Shown piece by piece: positions 15,712 to 24,056 of a stretch of DNA of 34,157 nucleotides. Below the pieces are notes generated by a model. It searched no databases, was not told the DNA's origin, and saw nothing but the letters and a program-made list of their open reading frames with translations. The translations under genes were made by a program, and so were the position numbers. The stretch is from Nitrospira sp. (GTDB taxonomy: Bacteria; Nitrospirota; Nitrospiria; Nitrospirales; Nitrospiraceae). The DNA is taken from assembly GCA_029881435.1 (NCBI GenBank), contig JAOUMR010000030.1, forward strand, positions 1 to 34,157, read 5' to 3'. Numbering within the stretch: position 1 is the first letter of the stretch; every line of letters starts with the position of its first letter.

Positions 15712-17086
15712 CCAGGCGGCCGGGTTTTGGACTCCGAGACCTCCGTCCCTCGATGCGGTGCTCGCGCGGCTTGAATCGCTGTCGCGCAAGCCCGCATTTG
15801 CCCTGCAGCGGGAGATGGGGATGGCACGAGCCCTCAGACCCTATCTGGGAGTAGGGGCTGGGAGAATTGTCGCGCCGCTCGCACAAGAAACTGAACTCGC
15901 CAACCTCTCGCTCATCTGCGATTTCTATCCTGAAGACGGCCAGTTGACGCTCATCGAACAACTGAGGGATGTCATCACCGAACATATTCCAGATGAGGAA
16001 CGGCGGTGGCTCGATCCGCTGAAGCATTCTTATCTCGATCTGTTGGAACTAACCTCCGCACTGAAGACTGAGGAAACGCTTACAGTGCGGTCGCTTGGAG
16101 ATCGAACCTCGTACGTGGTGCCAGGCGTTCAATCCCTCAAGGATGCTGTGGTGGGACAGGTACTACTGACCCGTGTGATTCGTGACCCGGATGCCGGTAC
16201 ATCAGATAACGCGGTATGGTCCGGCAGCGGCATTATCCTGTCACCGGCTGATGCCAACGCGTTGCTCGCGATCACCACAGAATGGCGCCGGGAGATGGAG
16301 GTGAGTTCTGGGTCCTTTGGGTTAGGGGAGTGGCAGGAGTTCACCAAACGTTTTGGGTACATGCTGCTCTGGGCGTTCGCGCAACTCCGCATGGATGCGT
16401 TGGTGGACGCCGTCGTCCATATTCGCTATCGCCGTCCCGATGGCCAGCCCTATCTCTATGCCGTGGCCCTGTACGACCACCACGAGTATCGATTCTTTGT
16501 CGATGGGCTGTCCGAGATGAAGGAGCTTGAGTCGGAGAAGACGGCGTCTTCGGCTGGAAGACAAGGCCCAGCTGGAGCGTTCCCATCAGCGCGCACGTGG
16601 GTCCAGCGGGATGGAAACGGAGGGTCCGACCGTATTGTCGCCAGAGTGACGTTAACGTCGTCTCAGCTGATGGTGGAATGCGACGGACCTGAGCGGCTCG
16701 ACCGGATCAAACATCGACTGGCCGCTACGTTTGGGTTTTCACTGCATTTCCGCGATGAGACGCTCGTGCCACCGGTCCGGCAACTCTCGATAGCCGAGCT
16801 CATGTCCGATGAACCGCCCACGTTGGTCGTGATGGGGGAAGAAGACCGTAGGCTGCTCAACCAGTTTCTGGAGAAAGCCTACCTGGAGTGGTCGGATCAG
16901 CCTCATCTCGCGTTGGGTGCTCAGACCCCTCGACATGCGGCTGCGTCTTCGGCTTTGCGGGGGAAGGTGGGTGAGTTGATCGAGGAAATGGAGCAGCATG
17001 ATCTGGGCCATCAACGATGTGGCCAACGTGCCTTCAATTATAATCGTCTTCGTGGCCATGTAGGATTGGAGGAAAAGCCTGAGTGA
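15695..17086 (+). CDS. 463-aa protein of unknown function, coupled to DUF2934
   Basis: I do not recognise a full-length family. The start at 15695 (MKLASDQAAGFWTPRPP) lies inside the end of the DUF2934 gene, eight bases after a GGAAGAG box. There is no signal peptide or membrane segment. The N-terminal third is helical and acidic, the middle has a beta-rich block (VVHIRYRRPDGQPYLYAVAL), and residues about 400-463 contain LEWSDQPHLALGAQTPRHAA followed by a helix and LRGHVGLEEKPE. That end recalls the 'W-D-x-P...LGGxTPREA' pattern found in SEC-C/DUF2384-type toxin-binding or accessory domains, but the resemblance is weak. Its placement between usp genes and PPi-PFK suggests a stress-related role. 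Confidence 0.7.
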   Translation: MKLASDQAAGFWTPRPPSLDAVLARLESLSRKPAFALQREMGMARALRPYLGVGAGRIVAPLAQETELANLSLICDFYPEDGQLTLIEQLRDVITEHIPDEERRWLDPLKHSYLDLLELTSALKTEETLTVRSLGDRTSYVVPGVQSLKDAVVGQVLLTRVIRDPDAGTSDNAVWSGSGIILSPADANALLAITTEWRREMEVSSGSFGLGEWQEFTKRFGYMLLWAFAQLRMDALVDAVVHIRYRRPDGQPYLYAVALYDHHEYRFFVDGLSEMKELESEKTASSAGRQGPAGAFPSARTWVQRDGNGGSDRIVARVTLTSSQLMVECDGPERLDRIKHRLAATFGFSLHFRDETLVPPVRQLSIAELMSDEPPTLVVMGEEDRRLLNQFLEKAYLEWSDQPHLALGAQTPRHAAASSALRGKVGELIEEMEQHDLGHQRCGQRAFNYNRLRGHVGLEEKPE

Positions 17087-17242
17087 CCCATGGTGTCCAT
17101 AAAGCGGTCCACCATCGCTCTCGATCTAAGCAGCACGCGTCGCGACCGCAGTGCTTGCCTCTGGCTGAAAGGGAGTATACAACCAAGCCGAAGATTATGA
17201 AGAAGTTGGAGGGCCGATGGGAAACAGCGTAGGGAGAAACAG

Positions 17243-18490
17243 ATGACGGAGCAGCGAACAACAGTCGGTATTCTCGTCGGTGGGGGGCCGGCTCCTGGAA
17301 TCAATAGCGTGATCGGCGCAGCCACGATTCGCAGTATTCTTGGGGGCTCGGACGTCCTCGGGATCATCGAAGGGTTCAGGTGGCTCATGGAAGGGGGCAC
17401 CGGACAAGTACGGCCGCTCTCGATTGAAGAGATTAGCCGAATCCATTTTTGGGGCGGATCCTATTTGGGGACCTCCCGGGCCAACCCGACGAAAAGTGTC
17501 GAGTTGCTCGACAACGTCCTATTCTCGCTGTCGAGGCTCGGCGTCACGCGTTTGATGACGATCGGTGGGGATGACACCGCATTTTCAGCTATGAAACTGG
17601 AGGAGCGATCGAGGGGTCGTCTGCAAGTCGTTCACGTTCCCAAGACGATCGACAACGATCTGGATCTTCCTTATGGTATTCCCACGTTCGGGTTTCAGAC
17701 CGCCCGTCACATCGGGGTCGAGATTGTGAAGAATCTCATGGTTGACGCTCGCACGACATCACGCTGGTACTTGGTTGTGACCATGGGGCGCAAGGCCGGG
17801 CATCTGGCATTGGGTATCGGGAAGGCGGCCGGTGCCACGCTGACGATCATTCCGGAAGAGTTTGGAGACCGTCCGGTGAGGCTCCAACGGGTCGTGGATC
17901 TCTTGATAGGGGCCATCATCAAGCGTCGGGAACAGGGTCTAGCCGATGGAGTAGCGGTGTTGGCAGAAGGGTTGATCGAAATTCTTGATCCTCATGATCT
18001 GGGTGGCTTGGAACATGTTGAGAGAGACGAGCACGGTCATATACGCATGACCGAAGTGGATGTGGGCGACGTCTTGCGGCGGGAACTGACGAAGCAGCTT
18101 GACTCGTTGGGCTTGTCTACGACGCTTGTGGCGAAGAACGTCGGATATGAGCTCCGTTGCGCCGATCCGATCCCATACGATATCGAGTATACGCGTGATC
18201 TTGGATATTGCGCCGCGCAGTATCTATTGGACGGGGGAACGTCGGCCATGGTCTCGATTCAGAATGGACGGTTCACGCCAATATCCTTTAAACAGATGGT
18301 GGATTCCTCCACCAGACGAACCAAGGTCAGGATGGTGGATATCGATTCACAGTCCTACCAGATCGCTCGGCAATACATGATTCGGCTCACGAAGGATGAT
18401 CTAAGCAATCCGGACCTGCTGGGTCGATACGCTGCGTTGAGCGGCCTGTCCAGAGAAGTGTTCACAGAACGGTTCAGCGCAGCGCACTGA
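17243..18490 (+). CDS. pfp: 6-phosphofructokinase, PPi-dependent type
   Basis: A 415-aa phosphofructokinase with the family opening VGILVGGGPAPGINSVIG. The donor-determining residues are of the pyrophosphate type: GGDDT at 108-112 (ATP enzymes have GGDGS) and PKTIDND at 133-139 (ATP enzymes have GTIDND). It should therefore convert fructose 6-phosphate and PPi to fructose 1,6-bisphosphate reversibly, saving ATP. The later motifs MGRKAGHLALGIGKAAGA and IIPEEF also fit. An AGGGAG box precedes the ATG. Its place among usp genes supports use under energy limitation. Residues outside the donor site were not compared, so ATP use cannot be fully excluded. Confidence 0.88.
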   Translation: MTEQRTTVGILVGGGPAPGINSVIGAATIRSILGGSDVLGIIEGFRWLMEGGTGQVRPLSIEEISRIHFWGGSYLGTSRANPTKSVELLDNVLFSLSRLGVTRLMTIGGDDTAFSAMKLEERSRGRLQVVHVPKTIDNDLDLPYGIPTFGFQTARHIGVEIVKNLMVDARTTSRWYLVVTMGRKAGHLALGIGKAAGATLTIIPEEFGDRPVRLQRVVDLLIGAIIKRREQGLADGVAVLAEGLIEILDPHDLGGLEHVERDEHGHIRMTEVDVGDVLRRELTKQLDSLGLSTTLVAKNVGYELRCADPIPYDIEYTRDLGYCAAQYLLDGGTSAMVSIQNGRFTPISFKQMVDSSTRRTKVRMVDIDSQSYQIARQYMIRLTKDDLSNPDLLGRYAALSGLSREVFTERFSAAH

Positions 18491-18539
18491 ACACACGAGG
18501 TATATTTCGTCGAAGAATAATAGATGAGGGATAGCCAAC

Positions 18540-19397
18540 ATGAAGATTCTGGCGGCGACGGATGGCTCAAAATACGGTAGATGGGCGATTGAATGGTTGG
18601 CAGACGTGCCGTTTATCGTGCAGCCGGTTGTTCGTGTCCTGCATGTTGTCGACGTGGCCAGTGTTCGGGCTCCATTCATGGTCCAACCGATCGGTGTCGG
18701 GGCGGTGCGCTATGTCCAGTCGGAAGTAAACCGGATGGAGAAGGCGGCCAAGGTGGCCAAAGAAGAGTCGGTCGCCTTGCTGGCCAAGTTAGGCTTGAGT
18801 GGAGGGGTCACGGTAGAGCGAGGCGCTGTGGCCAGGACAATCATGAAATATGCGCAGCGTGGGGCGACCCTTCTATCGATCGGCTCTCGTGGACTGGATG
18901 CCTTAGATCGCTTCATGCTCGGCAGTGTCTCCAATCACGCCATCCACCACGCACCGTGTTCTGTCCTTGTGGTGAAAGAGCGTCCTCGTCCTGTCAGACA
19001 CGTCGTTCTAGCGATCGACGGGTCGGCTGCGTCTGACAAGGCTCTTCGGTTTCTCATGCGCCAAATCAATTCAACACCCGATGCTCCGGATCGCGAACCG
19101 GTGCTGGTAACCGTGGTGCACGCGATGCCGTACTTGAAGTATCCAGAGGTCAGAGAGGCTGGAAAACGATTGATGCGGCGATATGGAGATAAGCTTGCGA
19201 GCTCGGGCTTCCAGATTCGGGAGGCCCTGAGGCTAGGAAAACCGGCAGAGGAAATTCTGACCGTGGCTAAACAGGAGAAGGCTGATCTGATTGTAACCGG
19301 AGCCAAAGGGTTTGGCGCGATCCGTCGCGTACTGCTCGGCAGCGTGTCCACCCGTGTCGTTCAACATGCCCATTGTGGGGTGCTGGTGGTTCGCTGA
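18540..19397 (+). CDS. tandem-domain universal stress protein
   Basis: A 285-aa protein with two UspA domains. Domain 1 begins MKILAATDGSKYGRWAIEWL and ends SIGSRGLDALDRFMLGS; domain 2 begins HVVLAIDGSAASDKALRFL and ends VTGAKGFGAIRRVLLGS. Both loops have the ATP-binding spacing. It resembles the leftward usp at 12272 in layout (methionine-lysine start, short linker), so the two are probably paralogues. The ribosome-binding site is weak (GAGGGATAG about eight bases upstream). It lies 49 bases after the PPi-PFK stop and is likely in the same transcript. Confidence 0.92.
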   Translation: MKILAATDGSKYGRWAIEWLADVPFIVQPVVRVLHVVDVASVRAPFMVQPIGVGAVRYVQSEVNRMEKAAKVAKEESVALLAKLGLSGGVTVERGAVARTIMKYAQRGATLLSIGSRGLDALDRFMLGSVSNHAIHHAPCSVLVVKERPRPVRHVVLAIDGSAASDKALRFLMRQINSTPDAPDREPVLVTVVHAMPYLKYPEVREAGKRLMRRYGDKLASSGFQIREALRLGKPAEEILTVAKQEKADLIVTGAKGFGAIRRVLLGSVSTRVVQHAHCGVLVVR

Positions 19398-19461
19398 TTG
19401 TCGAACCTTGGAAATGACCCAAGAGATGGGGTTGACGGGAAAGACTAAAGCGCAATAGACT

Positions 19462-19500
19462 ACCCCCCTCGCCGACTAACTATTAGGGAGAGAGGGGGGT
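19462..19500 (+). promoter_or_regulatory. 9-bp inverted repeat that covers the ribosome-binding site of the MarR gene
   Basis: ACCCCCCTC (19462-19470) and GAGGGGGGT (19492-19500) are perfect complements with a 21-base loop. The second arm contains the purine-rich ribosome-binding site, four bases before the ATG at 19504. In RNA the hairpin would hide that site; in DNA it could be the MarR operator. A TTGACG at 19433-19438 is a possible -35 element, with a poor -10. Confidence 0.45.
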
Positions 19501-19503
19501 TGC

Positions 19504-20181
19504 ATGTCAGCACTACCGAAGATCGACCAGGACTCACTCCCTGATCGTTTGGTGACAGGGCTTTCAAAAATCGGTTTGGCGATGAAGAGCCGAACCTGGA
19601 GGCGAAAGGGACGACAAGGCATTGGCCCCCTACAAATCCAAGTGCTGACGTTTCTCCGGTCTCGTCCGAACCATTCGGCGACCGTTTCGACAATTGCTCG
19701 GGAACTCTCCGTCAAGCTGCCCACGGCCTCTGAGGTCATCCGAACCCTTGAACAAAAGCGGTTGGTCAGACGGCGACGCCGTGAAGTCGACAACCGTGTT
19801 GTGACCGTGCATCTGACCGCACTGGGGGCTAAAGCAGGTCATGTGGAAAACCGATGGCCTGAGATTTTGGCGTCAGCGACCGACAATCTGTCGACGCAAG
19901 AACAGGTCGCCCTTCTGACGGCGCTTGTGAAACTGATTCGCGCGCTTCAGTTACAAGGAGAAATTCAAGCCGCGCGGATGTGTATTTCCTGTGAACACTT
20001 CAGCCCACATGCACATGGGGAATCAGATTTGCCTCATCACTGTGGTTTCTACAACGTCGCATTTGGCGATGAGGACTTGCGCCTTGATTGCCCGGAATAT
20101 GTGGAAACTTCCGAGGTGGATCCTCGCCAGATGGCCAATTCTTCTGAGGAGGCGAAGCCGGCCCAATCTGCTCTGGTCTGA
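19504..20181 (+). CDS. MarR-family regulator with a Cys/His-rich C-terminal extension
   Basis: A 225-aa winged-helix regulator. The MarR core runs from about residue 40 (IGPLQIQVLTFLRSRP) through the recognition region (KLPTASEVIRTLEQKRLVRR) and wing (RRREVDNRVVTVHLTALG). After residue 158 comes an extension not found in classical MarR: C160 and C163 (MCISCEHF), His169 and His171, the PHHC at 177-180, and C196 in RLDCPEY. Four Cys plus several His could bind zinc, iron or an Fe-S cluster, so it may sense metal or redox state. Tails of this pattern occur in a subset of MarR proteins. Likely targets are itself and the adjacent usp genes. Confidence 0.85.
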   Translation: MSALPKIDQDSLPDRLVTGLSKIGLAMKSRTWRRKGRQGIGPLQIQVLTFLRSRPNHSATVSTIARELSVKLPTASEVIRTLEQKRLVRRRRREVDNRVVTVHLTALGAKAGHVENRWPEILASATDNLSTQEQVALLTALVKLIRALQLQGEIQAARMCISCEHFSPHAHGESDLPHHCGFYNVAFGDEDLRLDCPEYVETSEVDPRQMANSSEEAKPAQSALV

Positions 20182-20203
20182 TCGCGGGGGCTCACAGGAA
20201 CAG

Positions 20204-20761
20204 TTACCGCCTTGATTTCTCCCTGTGTTCAAGATAGAGGAGGTGGTCCTCCTCAATTTTTCTCGTCAAGTCTTCCAAGACCAACCGTAGTGCTGTTTCA
20301 ATAGGGACACGGTCTGAATCCGTTACCCATCGTACTGATGAACCCGCTACGGTGTGTTCAGCACGATAGGAGTTGACGGCTTGTTCCACCTCACTCATCT
20401 CCCCTTGTAGGACGATCCGGTAATGATAGAGACCTTGTCGGGAGGTGAGGAACAGTTTGGTGGCCATGCGAAGTGTGAAGTCACCCGGCTCACCTGAAAC
20501 CGATGCAAAAGTACCGCGTTGTCGCAGATAGCTCAAGATTGCCTGGGTGAGATCGGACTGCGACCATTTCAGCAGCGTGATGCCTGGTCGATGGTCAGCG
20601 CCTTGCAGTGCGGGAGGGCTGACAATGAGCTGAAGGCTTCGCGGAATGCTGACGGATGAAGGCTCGTCCGGAAGCGGTACCACATGAATTCTGTGGACAC
20701 AGCTTGTGCACGCTACCCATAGAGATAGCAGAAGAACTACAAACTGAGTTGGGAAAGGCAT
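20204..20761 (-). CDS. putative lipoprotein of unknown function
   Basis: A 185-aa exported protein with a hydrophobic N-terminus (FVVLLLSLWVACTSC) that contains two possible lipobox Cys, at WVAC and CTSC. The mature part holds beta strands such as FTLRMATKLFLTSRQGLYHY and ends in a charged helix (LEDLTRKIEEDHLLYLEHRE). No family is recognised. It lies 49 bases after another lipoprotein gene, so the pair is probably one unit. It converges with the MarR gene. Confidence 0.7.
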   Translation of the reverse strand: MPFPTQFVVLLLSLWVACTSCVHRIHVVPLPDEPSSVSIPRSLQLIVSPPALQGADHRPGITLLKWSQSDLTQAILSYLRQRGTFASVSGEPGDFTLRMATKLFLTSRQGLYHYRIVLQGEMSEVEQAVNSYRAEHTVAGSSVRWVTDSDRVPIETALRLVLEDLTRKIEEDHLLYLEHREKSRR

Positions 20762-20810
20762 ATGTAGTTAGTAAGAGGAAGTTTCCTCACGGAAGTCGCA
20801 ATATTAACGA

Positions 20811-21302
20811 TCAAGGAGTTGACTCAGAAGCTGGCCCTGACACGATCTCCAAGTCTTTCAATGCTCGAACGGCCTGTTCTCGGTACGCGTGTTCGGTCGA
20901 GTCCGTGTATGTATCGACTACCCGCTGATAGGATGCGCGAGCCCTCTCCGGCTGCTCCTTGATCGCGAAGTATTGCCCCAAGGCAATCCAGTTTTGAGCG
21001 GCCGTTTCTCGAGCCGTTTTCATCAGTGCGAACTCACGCTCAACCTGCGTGGTCCCTTGCGCCTGTCCCCGCTTCTTGACCATTTCCGCCATCTGATCGG
21101 CTATGACTTCGATCTGTTCATTCTCGTGAACCGCTGCACCCACCCGATTAGCCTTGAGGTGATCGTAGAAGTCCTCAACGTGAGTCTTGATGACGTCGGC
21201 TCGCCGTTGATATGGGTCTGGCGCGCAACCGGACATGATCAATACGAACAGGGCTATGACACATGTTGTTTGGAAAGAGAAGCGATGCGGCACGATCATC
21301 AT
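20811..21302 (-). CDS. putative lipoprotein with a TPR-like C-terminal part
   Basis: A 163-aa protein with a clear lipobox: VIALFVLIMSGC, so the mature protein starts at Cys26 and is lipid-anchored. The rest is mostly helical: a DFYDHLKANRVGAAVHE segment and then a tetratricopeptide-like unit, NWIALGQYFAIKEQPERARA followed by SYQRVVDTYTD. TPR-like lipoproteins often scaffold envelope complexes; the partner here may be the lipoprotein encoded next. No specific function can be given. Confidence 0.72.
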   Translation of the reverse strand: MMIVPHRFSFQTTCVIALFVLIMSGCAPDPYQRRADVIKTHVEDFYDHLKANRVGAAVHENEQIEVIADQMAEMVKKRGQAQGTTQVEREFALMKTARETAAQNWIALGQYFAIKEQPERARASYQRVVDTYTDSTEHAYREQAVRALKDLEIVSGPASESTP

Positions 21303-21544
21303 GGATCCTCGTGGGTAAACGGCTAAGGGCGTTTCGAACCGTTGGAGTCTAACATAGGCCCTCCCATGCGAACACTAACCCAATCGATGGGGATGTTGAA
21401 TGGCTTCCTCCGCTTGACCGACTGTGGAGGAGAAGCCACTTGAACCTCTGACGATCGCTGCGCTATCTTAATACCCGATTTCCAGGCGACGGATAATCTC
21501 GCGGAAGTATATGGGTGGGCCTTCGAAATAAGGAGGAGGATGAT

Positions 21545-21970
21545 ATGGGAAAGAGCTTGAAAGGGACAAAGAGTCACGACAATCTCAAGCATGCGTTTGC
21601 AGGGGAATCCCAAGCCAACCGCCGGTATCTGTATTTCGCTCGCCGAGCGGATATTGAAGGCTATCCTGACGTCGGTGGACTGTTCCGAGATACCTCGGAG
21701 GCAGAAACCGGCCATGCCTTCGGCCATCTGGATTTCTTGAAAGAGGTCGGTGATCCAGCTACGGGTGTGCCTATGGGCAACACGGATACGAACCTCAAGT
21801 CCGCGATCGAGGGCGAAACCTACGAATATACACAAATGTATCCCGGGATGGCGAAGACCGCTCGGGATGAAGGGTTCCCTGAGTTGGCCGAATGGTTTGA
21901 GACGTTGGCAAAAGCCGAACGATCTCACGCCAACCGGTTTCAGAAGGGATTGGATAGCCTGAAGGCCTAA
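21545..21970 (+). CDS. rbr: rubrerythrin without a rubredoxin domain
   Basis: A 141-aa diiron peroxidase that reduces hydrogen peroxide. The ligand set is visible: Glu21 in [16 protein letters not shown], Glu54/His57 in SEAETGHAF, Glu91 and Glu94 in [10 protein letters not shown], and Glu125/His128 in [10 protein letters not shown]. The C-terminal rubredoxin domain of classical rubrerythrin is absent, as in sulerythrin-type proteins, so electrons must come from a separate donor; the Fe-S protein encoded next is the natural candidate. Start at 21545 follows an AGGAGG box; an in-frame ATG at 21515 adds ten residues unlike the family. Confidence 0.92.
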   Translation: MGKSLKGTKSHDNLKHAFAGESQANRRYLYFARRADIEGYPDVGGLFRDTSEAETGHAFGHLDFLKEVGDPATGVPMGNTDTNLKSAIEGETYEYTQMYPGMAKTARDEGFPELAEWFETLAKAERSHANRFQKGLDSLKA

Positions 21971-22070
21971 CGGCCTGGGTATCAGCGCACGTTCAGCGGT
22001 CAGTCTTCGGCGACGTGGCGTGAATCCGTCGGCGAAAGCTGGCCGCTAATCGTTTTGGGAGAGATGAATA

Positions 22071-23345
22071 ATGAAAGGCCTCAGTCTCATCCAACCGATC
22101 GACGCCAAGCAGCTGGAGAAGGAAACCCTACGGATCTACGAGATCTGTGATGGTTGTCGACGCTGCTTTAATCTCTGTCCCTCGTTCAACACGTTGCTGG
22201 ATCGGATTGACGTGTATGAAGGCGATGTTGCCGAGCTGACCTCCGGCGATCACCATCAGGTCGTCGATGAATGTTACTACTGCAAACTCTGCTTCAACCA
22301 TTGCCCGTATACTCCGCCTCATCACTATGAAATTGATTTCCCCCATTTGATGGTGGCTTGGAAGAAGCGCCTGGCGGCTGAGCGCGGCGTCCGGTGGCGG
22401 GATCGTCTGCTTATCATGACGGATACGATCGGGAGGTTGGGAAGCACGACCGCCTCGATCACCAACAGCCTATTGGGCAACCGATTCGTACGTCGTCTCC
22501 TTGAGCGAGTGATGGGGATTCATCAAGACCGTCGGATCTTGCATTTTTCCCGCGAGACGTTTCCTCGTTGGTTCGGCCGTCGAGCCAAGACAGCTACCGC
22601 CGATCCACCTGTTCGCAAGGTCGCCTTGTTTGCCAGCTGCCTCGTCAACTATCAAGCAACGGATGTCGGTAAGGCGACCGTGCAAGTGCTGGAGAAGAAC
22701 GGCGTTCATGTCGTGGTGCCACAACAGAGCTGTTGCGGAATGCCGAGCTTTGATATCGGCGATACCCAAGCGATTCAACAAGCTGCGTACAACAACGTCG
22801 CGTCATTGCTTCCGTGGGTGCTCGATGGTTACGATGTCGTGGTCCCGGCCGCTAGTTGCAGCTTGATGTTGAAACGTGAATATCCGGAGCTTCAGCGCGA
22901 TGAGCAGACCAAACAGGTCGCCGAACGGACCTTCGATATCTGTGAGTATCTCATGGGGATGAAGAAGACCGGCCATCTGGCGACTGATTTCACGATGAAG
23001 CCAGGGCGAGTCGCGTATCAGATTCCTTGCCATTTGAGAGATCAGAATATTGGGTTTAAATCGAAGGAACTCATGGAGTGCGCAGGCGCGCAGGTCGAGG
23101 TCATCGAACACTGTTCGGGACATGATGGGGCGTGGTCGGCTAAGACGGAGTTCTTTTCGCTGTCGATGACAATCGCCGGGAAGGCGGTCCACGCAATCGA
23201 GCAAACCCACCCCGACCTTGTCGCCTCGGATTGTCCATTGGCTGGGTTGCAGTTGGATCAGGCTGGAGGGTCGGCGCATGTGCCTGGCAAGACCGTCCTG
23301 CATCCGATACAGGTTGTCCGCAACGCGTATGGGTTGCCTGCGTAG
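22071..23345 (+). CDS. Fe-S oxidoreductase subunit, GlpC/HdrD-like
   Basis: A 424-aa protein with two [4Fe-4S] motifs, CDGCRRCFNLCP and CYYCKLCFNHCP, followed by two CCG (heterodisulfide-reductase) domains. The first CCG domain is complete (ASCLVNYQAT ... QSCCGMPSFDIGD); the second is changed, IPCHLRDQNIGF then EHCSGHDGAWS, where the usual Cys-Cys-Gly is Cys-Ser-Gly. It probably acts as a cytoplasmic or membrane-associated electron carrier. The order rubrerythrin / Fe-S protein / DUF3501 recurs in many bacteria, so it may supply electrons to the rubrerythrin. A GGGAGAG box precedes the ATG. Confidence 0.88.
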   Translation: MKGLSLIQPIDAKQLEKETLRIYEICDGCRRCFNLCPSFNTLLDRIDVYEGDVAELTSGDHHQVVDECYYCKLCFNHCPYTPPHHYEIDFPHLMVAWKKRLAAERGVRWRDRLLIMTDTIGRLGSTTASITNSLLGNRFVRRLLERVMGIHQDRRILHFSRETFPRWFGRRAKTATADPPVRKVALFASCLVNYQATDVGKATVQVLEKNGVHVVVPQQSCCGMPSFDIGDTQAIQQAAYNNVASLLPWVLDGYDVVVPAASCSLMLKREYPELQRDEQTKQVAERTFDICEYLMGMKKTGHLATDFTMKPGRVAYQIPCHLRDQNIGFKSKELMECAGAQVEVIEHCSGHDGAWSAKTEFFSLSMTIAGKAVHAIEQTHPDLVASDCPLAGLQLDQAGGSAHVPGKTVLHPIQVVRNAYGLPA

Positions 23346-23403
23346 CGGGGATAGTAAGGAGTTAGACCTCATCCGTGTGGGCCGAACAATGTGAGAACAT
23401 TTG

Positions 23404-24009
23404 ATGAAGGAACTTACGGCAGACGATCTCATCTCGATCGAAGAGTATGATCGGGCGCGCGAGTCTTTTCGGGCGAGCATCATTGCACTGAAACAGCGGC
23501 GCCGGATTTCGGTTGGTCCGTTGATCACCCTGGTATTCGAAAACCGGGATACGCTCAGGTTTCAGATTCAGGAAATGATTCGAGCGGAGCGCATCATCGA
23601 TCCAGTTAAGGTTCAGGAGGAACTGGATGTGTATAATGCATTGCTGCCGGGTCCCGACGAAGTGAGCGCAACCCTCTTGATCGAAATTACAGAAGAGGCG
23701 ACGGTAAAGGATAAACTCGATCAGTTCATGGGACTGGATCATGGCAACAAGGTCTCGATTATTGCCGATGGTGACGTGATCTTCGGCGAATTCGAGGGCG
23801 GACGAAGTCATGACACGAAAATCAGCGCCGTTCATTTCGTGCGGTTTCGACCGACTGTCTCGATGAAGCGAACCTTCACGGACCTTACTCGTCCGGTGAA
23901 GATTCGAGTGGATCACGGGGGGTACCAGAAAGAGGTTTCGGTCCCAGGTACCATGCGGGAAGAGTGGCTTGCCGATTTGAAAGGTAATGCCGAGTTATTA
24001 ACGATTTGA
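23404..24009 (+). CDS. DUF3501 family protein
   Basis: A 201-aa cytoplasmic protein that fits the DUF3501 family: MKELTADDLISIEEYDRARE, then RRRISVGPLITLVFENRDT, IRAERIIDPVKVQEELD and the C-terminal beta block AVHFVRFRPTVSMKRTF. The ATG at 23404 directly follows a TTG; no strong ribosome-binding site is seen. The family is defined mainly by association with rubrerythrin and GlpC-like Fe-S genes, as here, and has no demonstrated function. Confidence 0.85.
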   Translation: MKELTADDLISIEEYDRARESFRASIIALKQRRRISVGPLITLVFENRDTLRFQIQEMIRAERIIDPVKVQEELDVYNALLPGPDEVSATLLIEITEEATVKDKLDQFMGLDHGNKVSIIADGDVIFGEFEGGRSHDTKISAVHFVRFRPTVSMKRTFTDLTRPVKIRVDHGGYQKEVSVPGTMREEWLADLKGNAELLTI

Positions 24010-24056
24010 TCCATCTGGTTCATGACTGAGCGCGCAAGGCTCAACACAGAAGAACT

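Noticed and set aside
21403-21440. Hairpin GGCTTCCTCC / GGAGGAGAAGCC upstream of rubrerythrin
   Set aside because: The arms need a two-base bulge and no T-run follows; it was not strong enough to call a terminator or operator.
21323-21928. 201-aa minus-strand open frame over the rubrerythrin gene
   Set aside because: The plus strand encodes a complete rubrerythrin with all metal ligands and a strong ribosome-binding site; the minus frame has no recognisable features.
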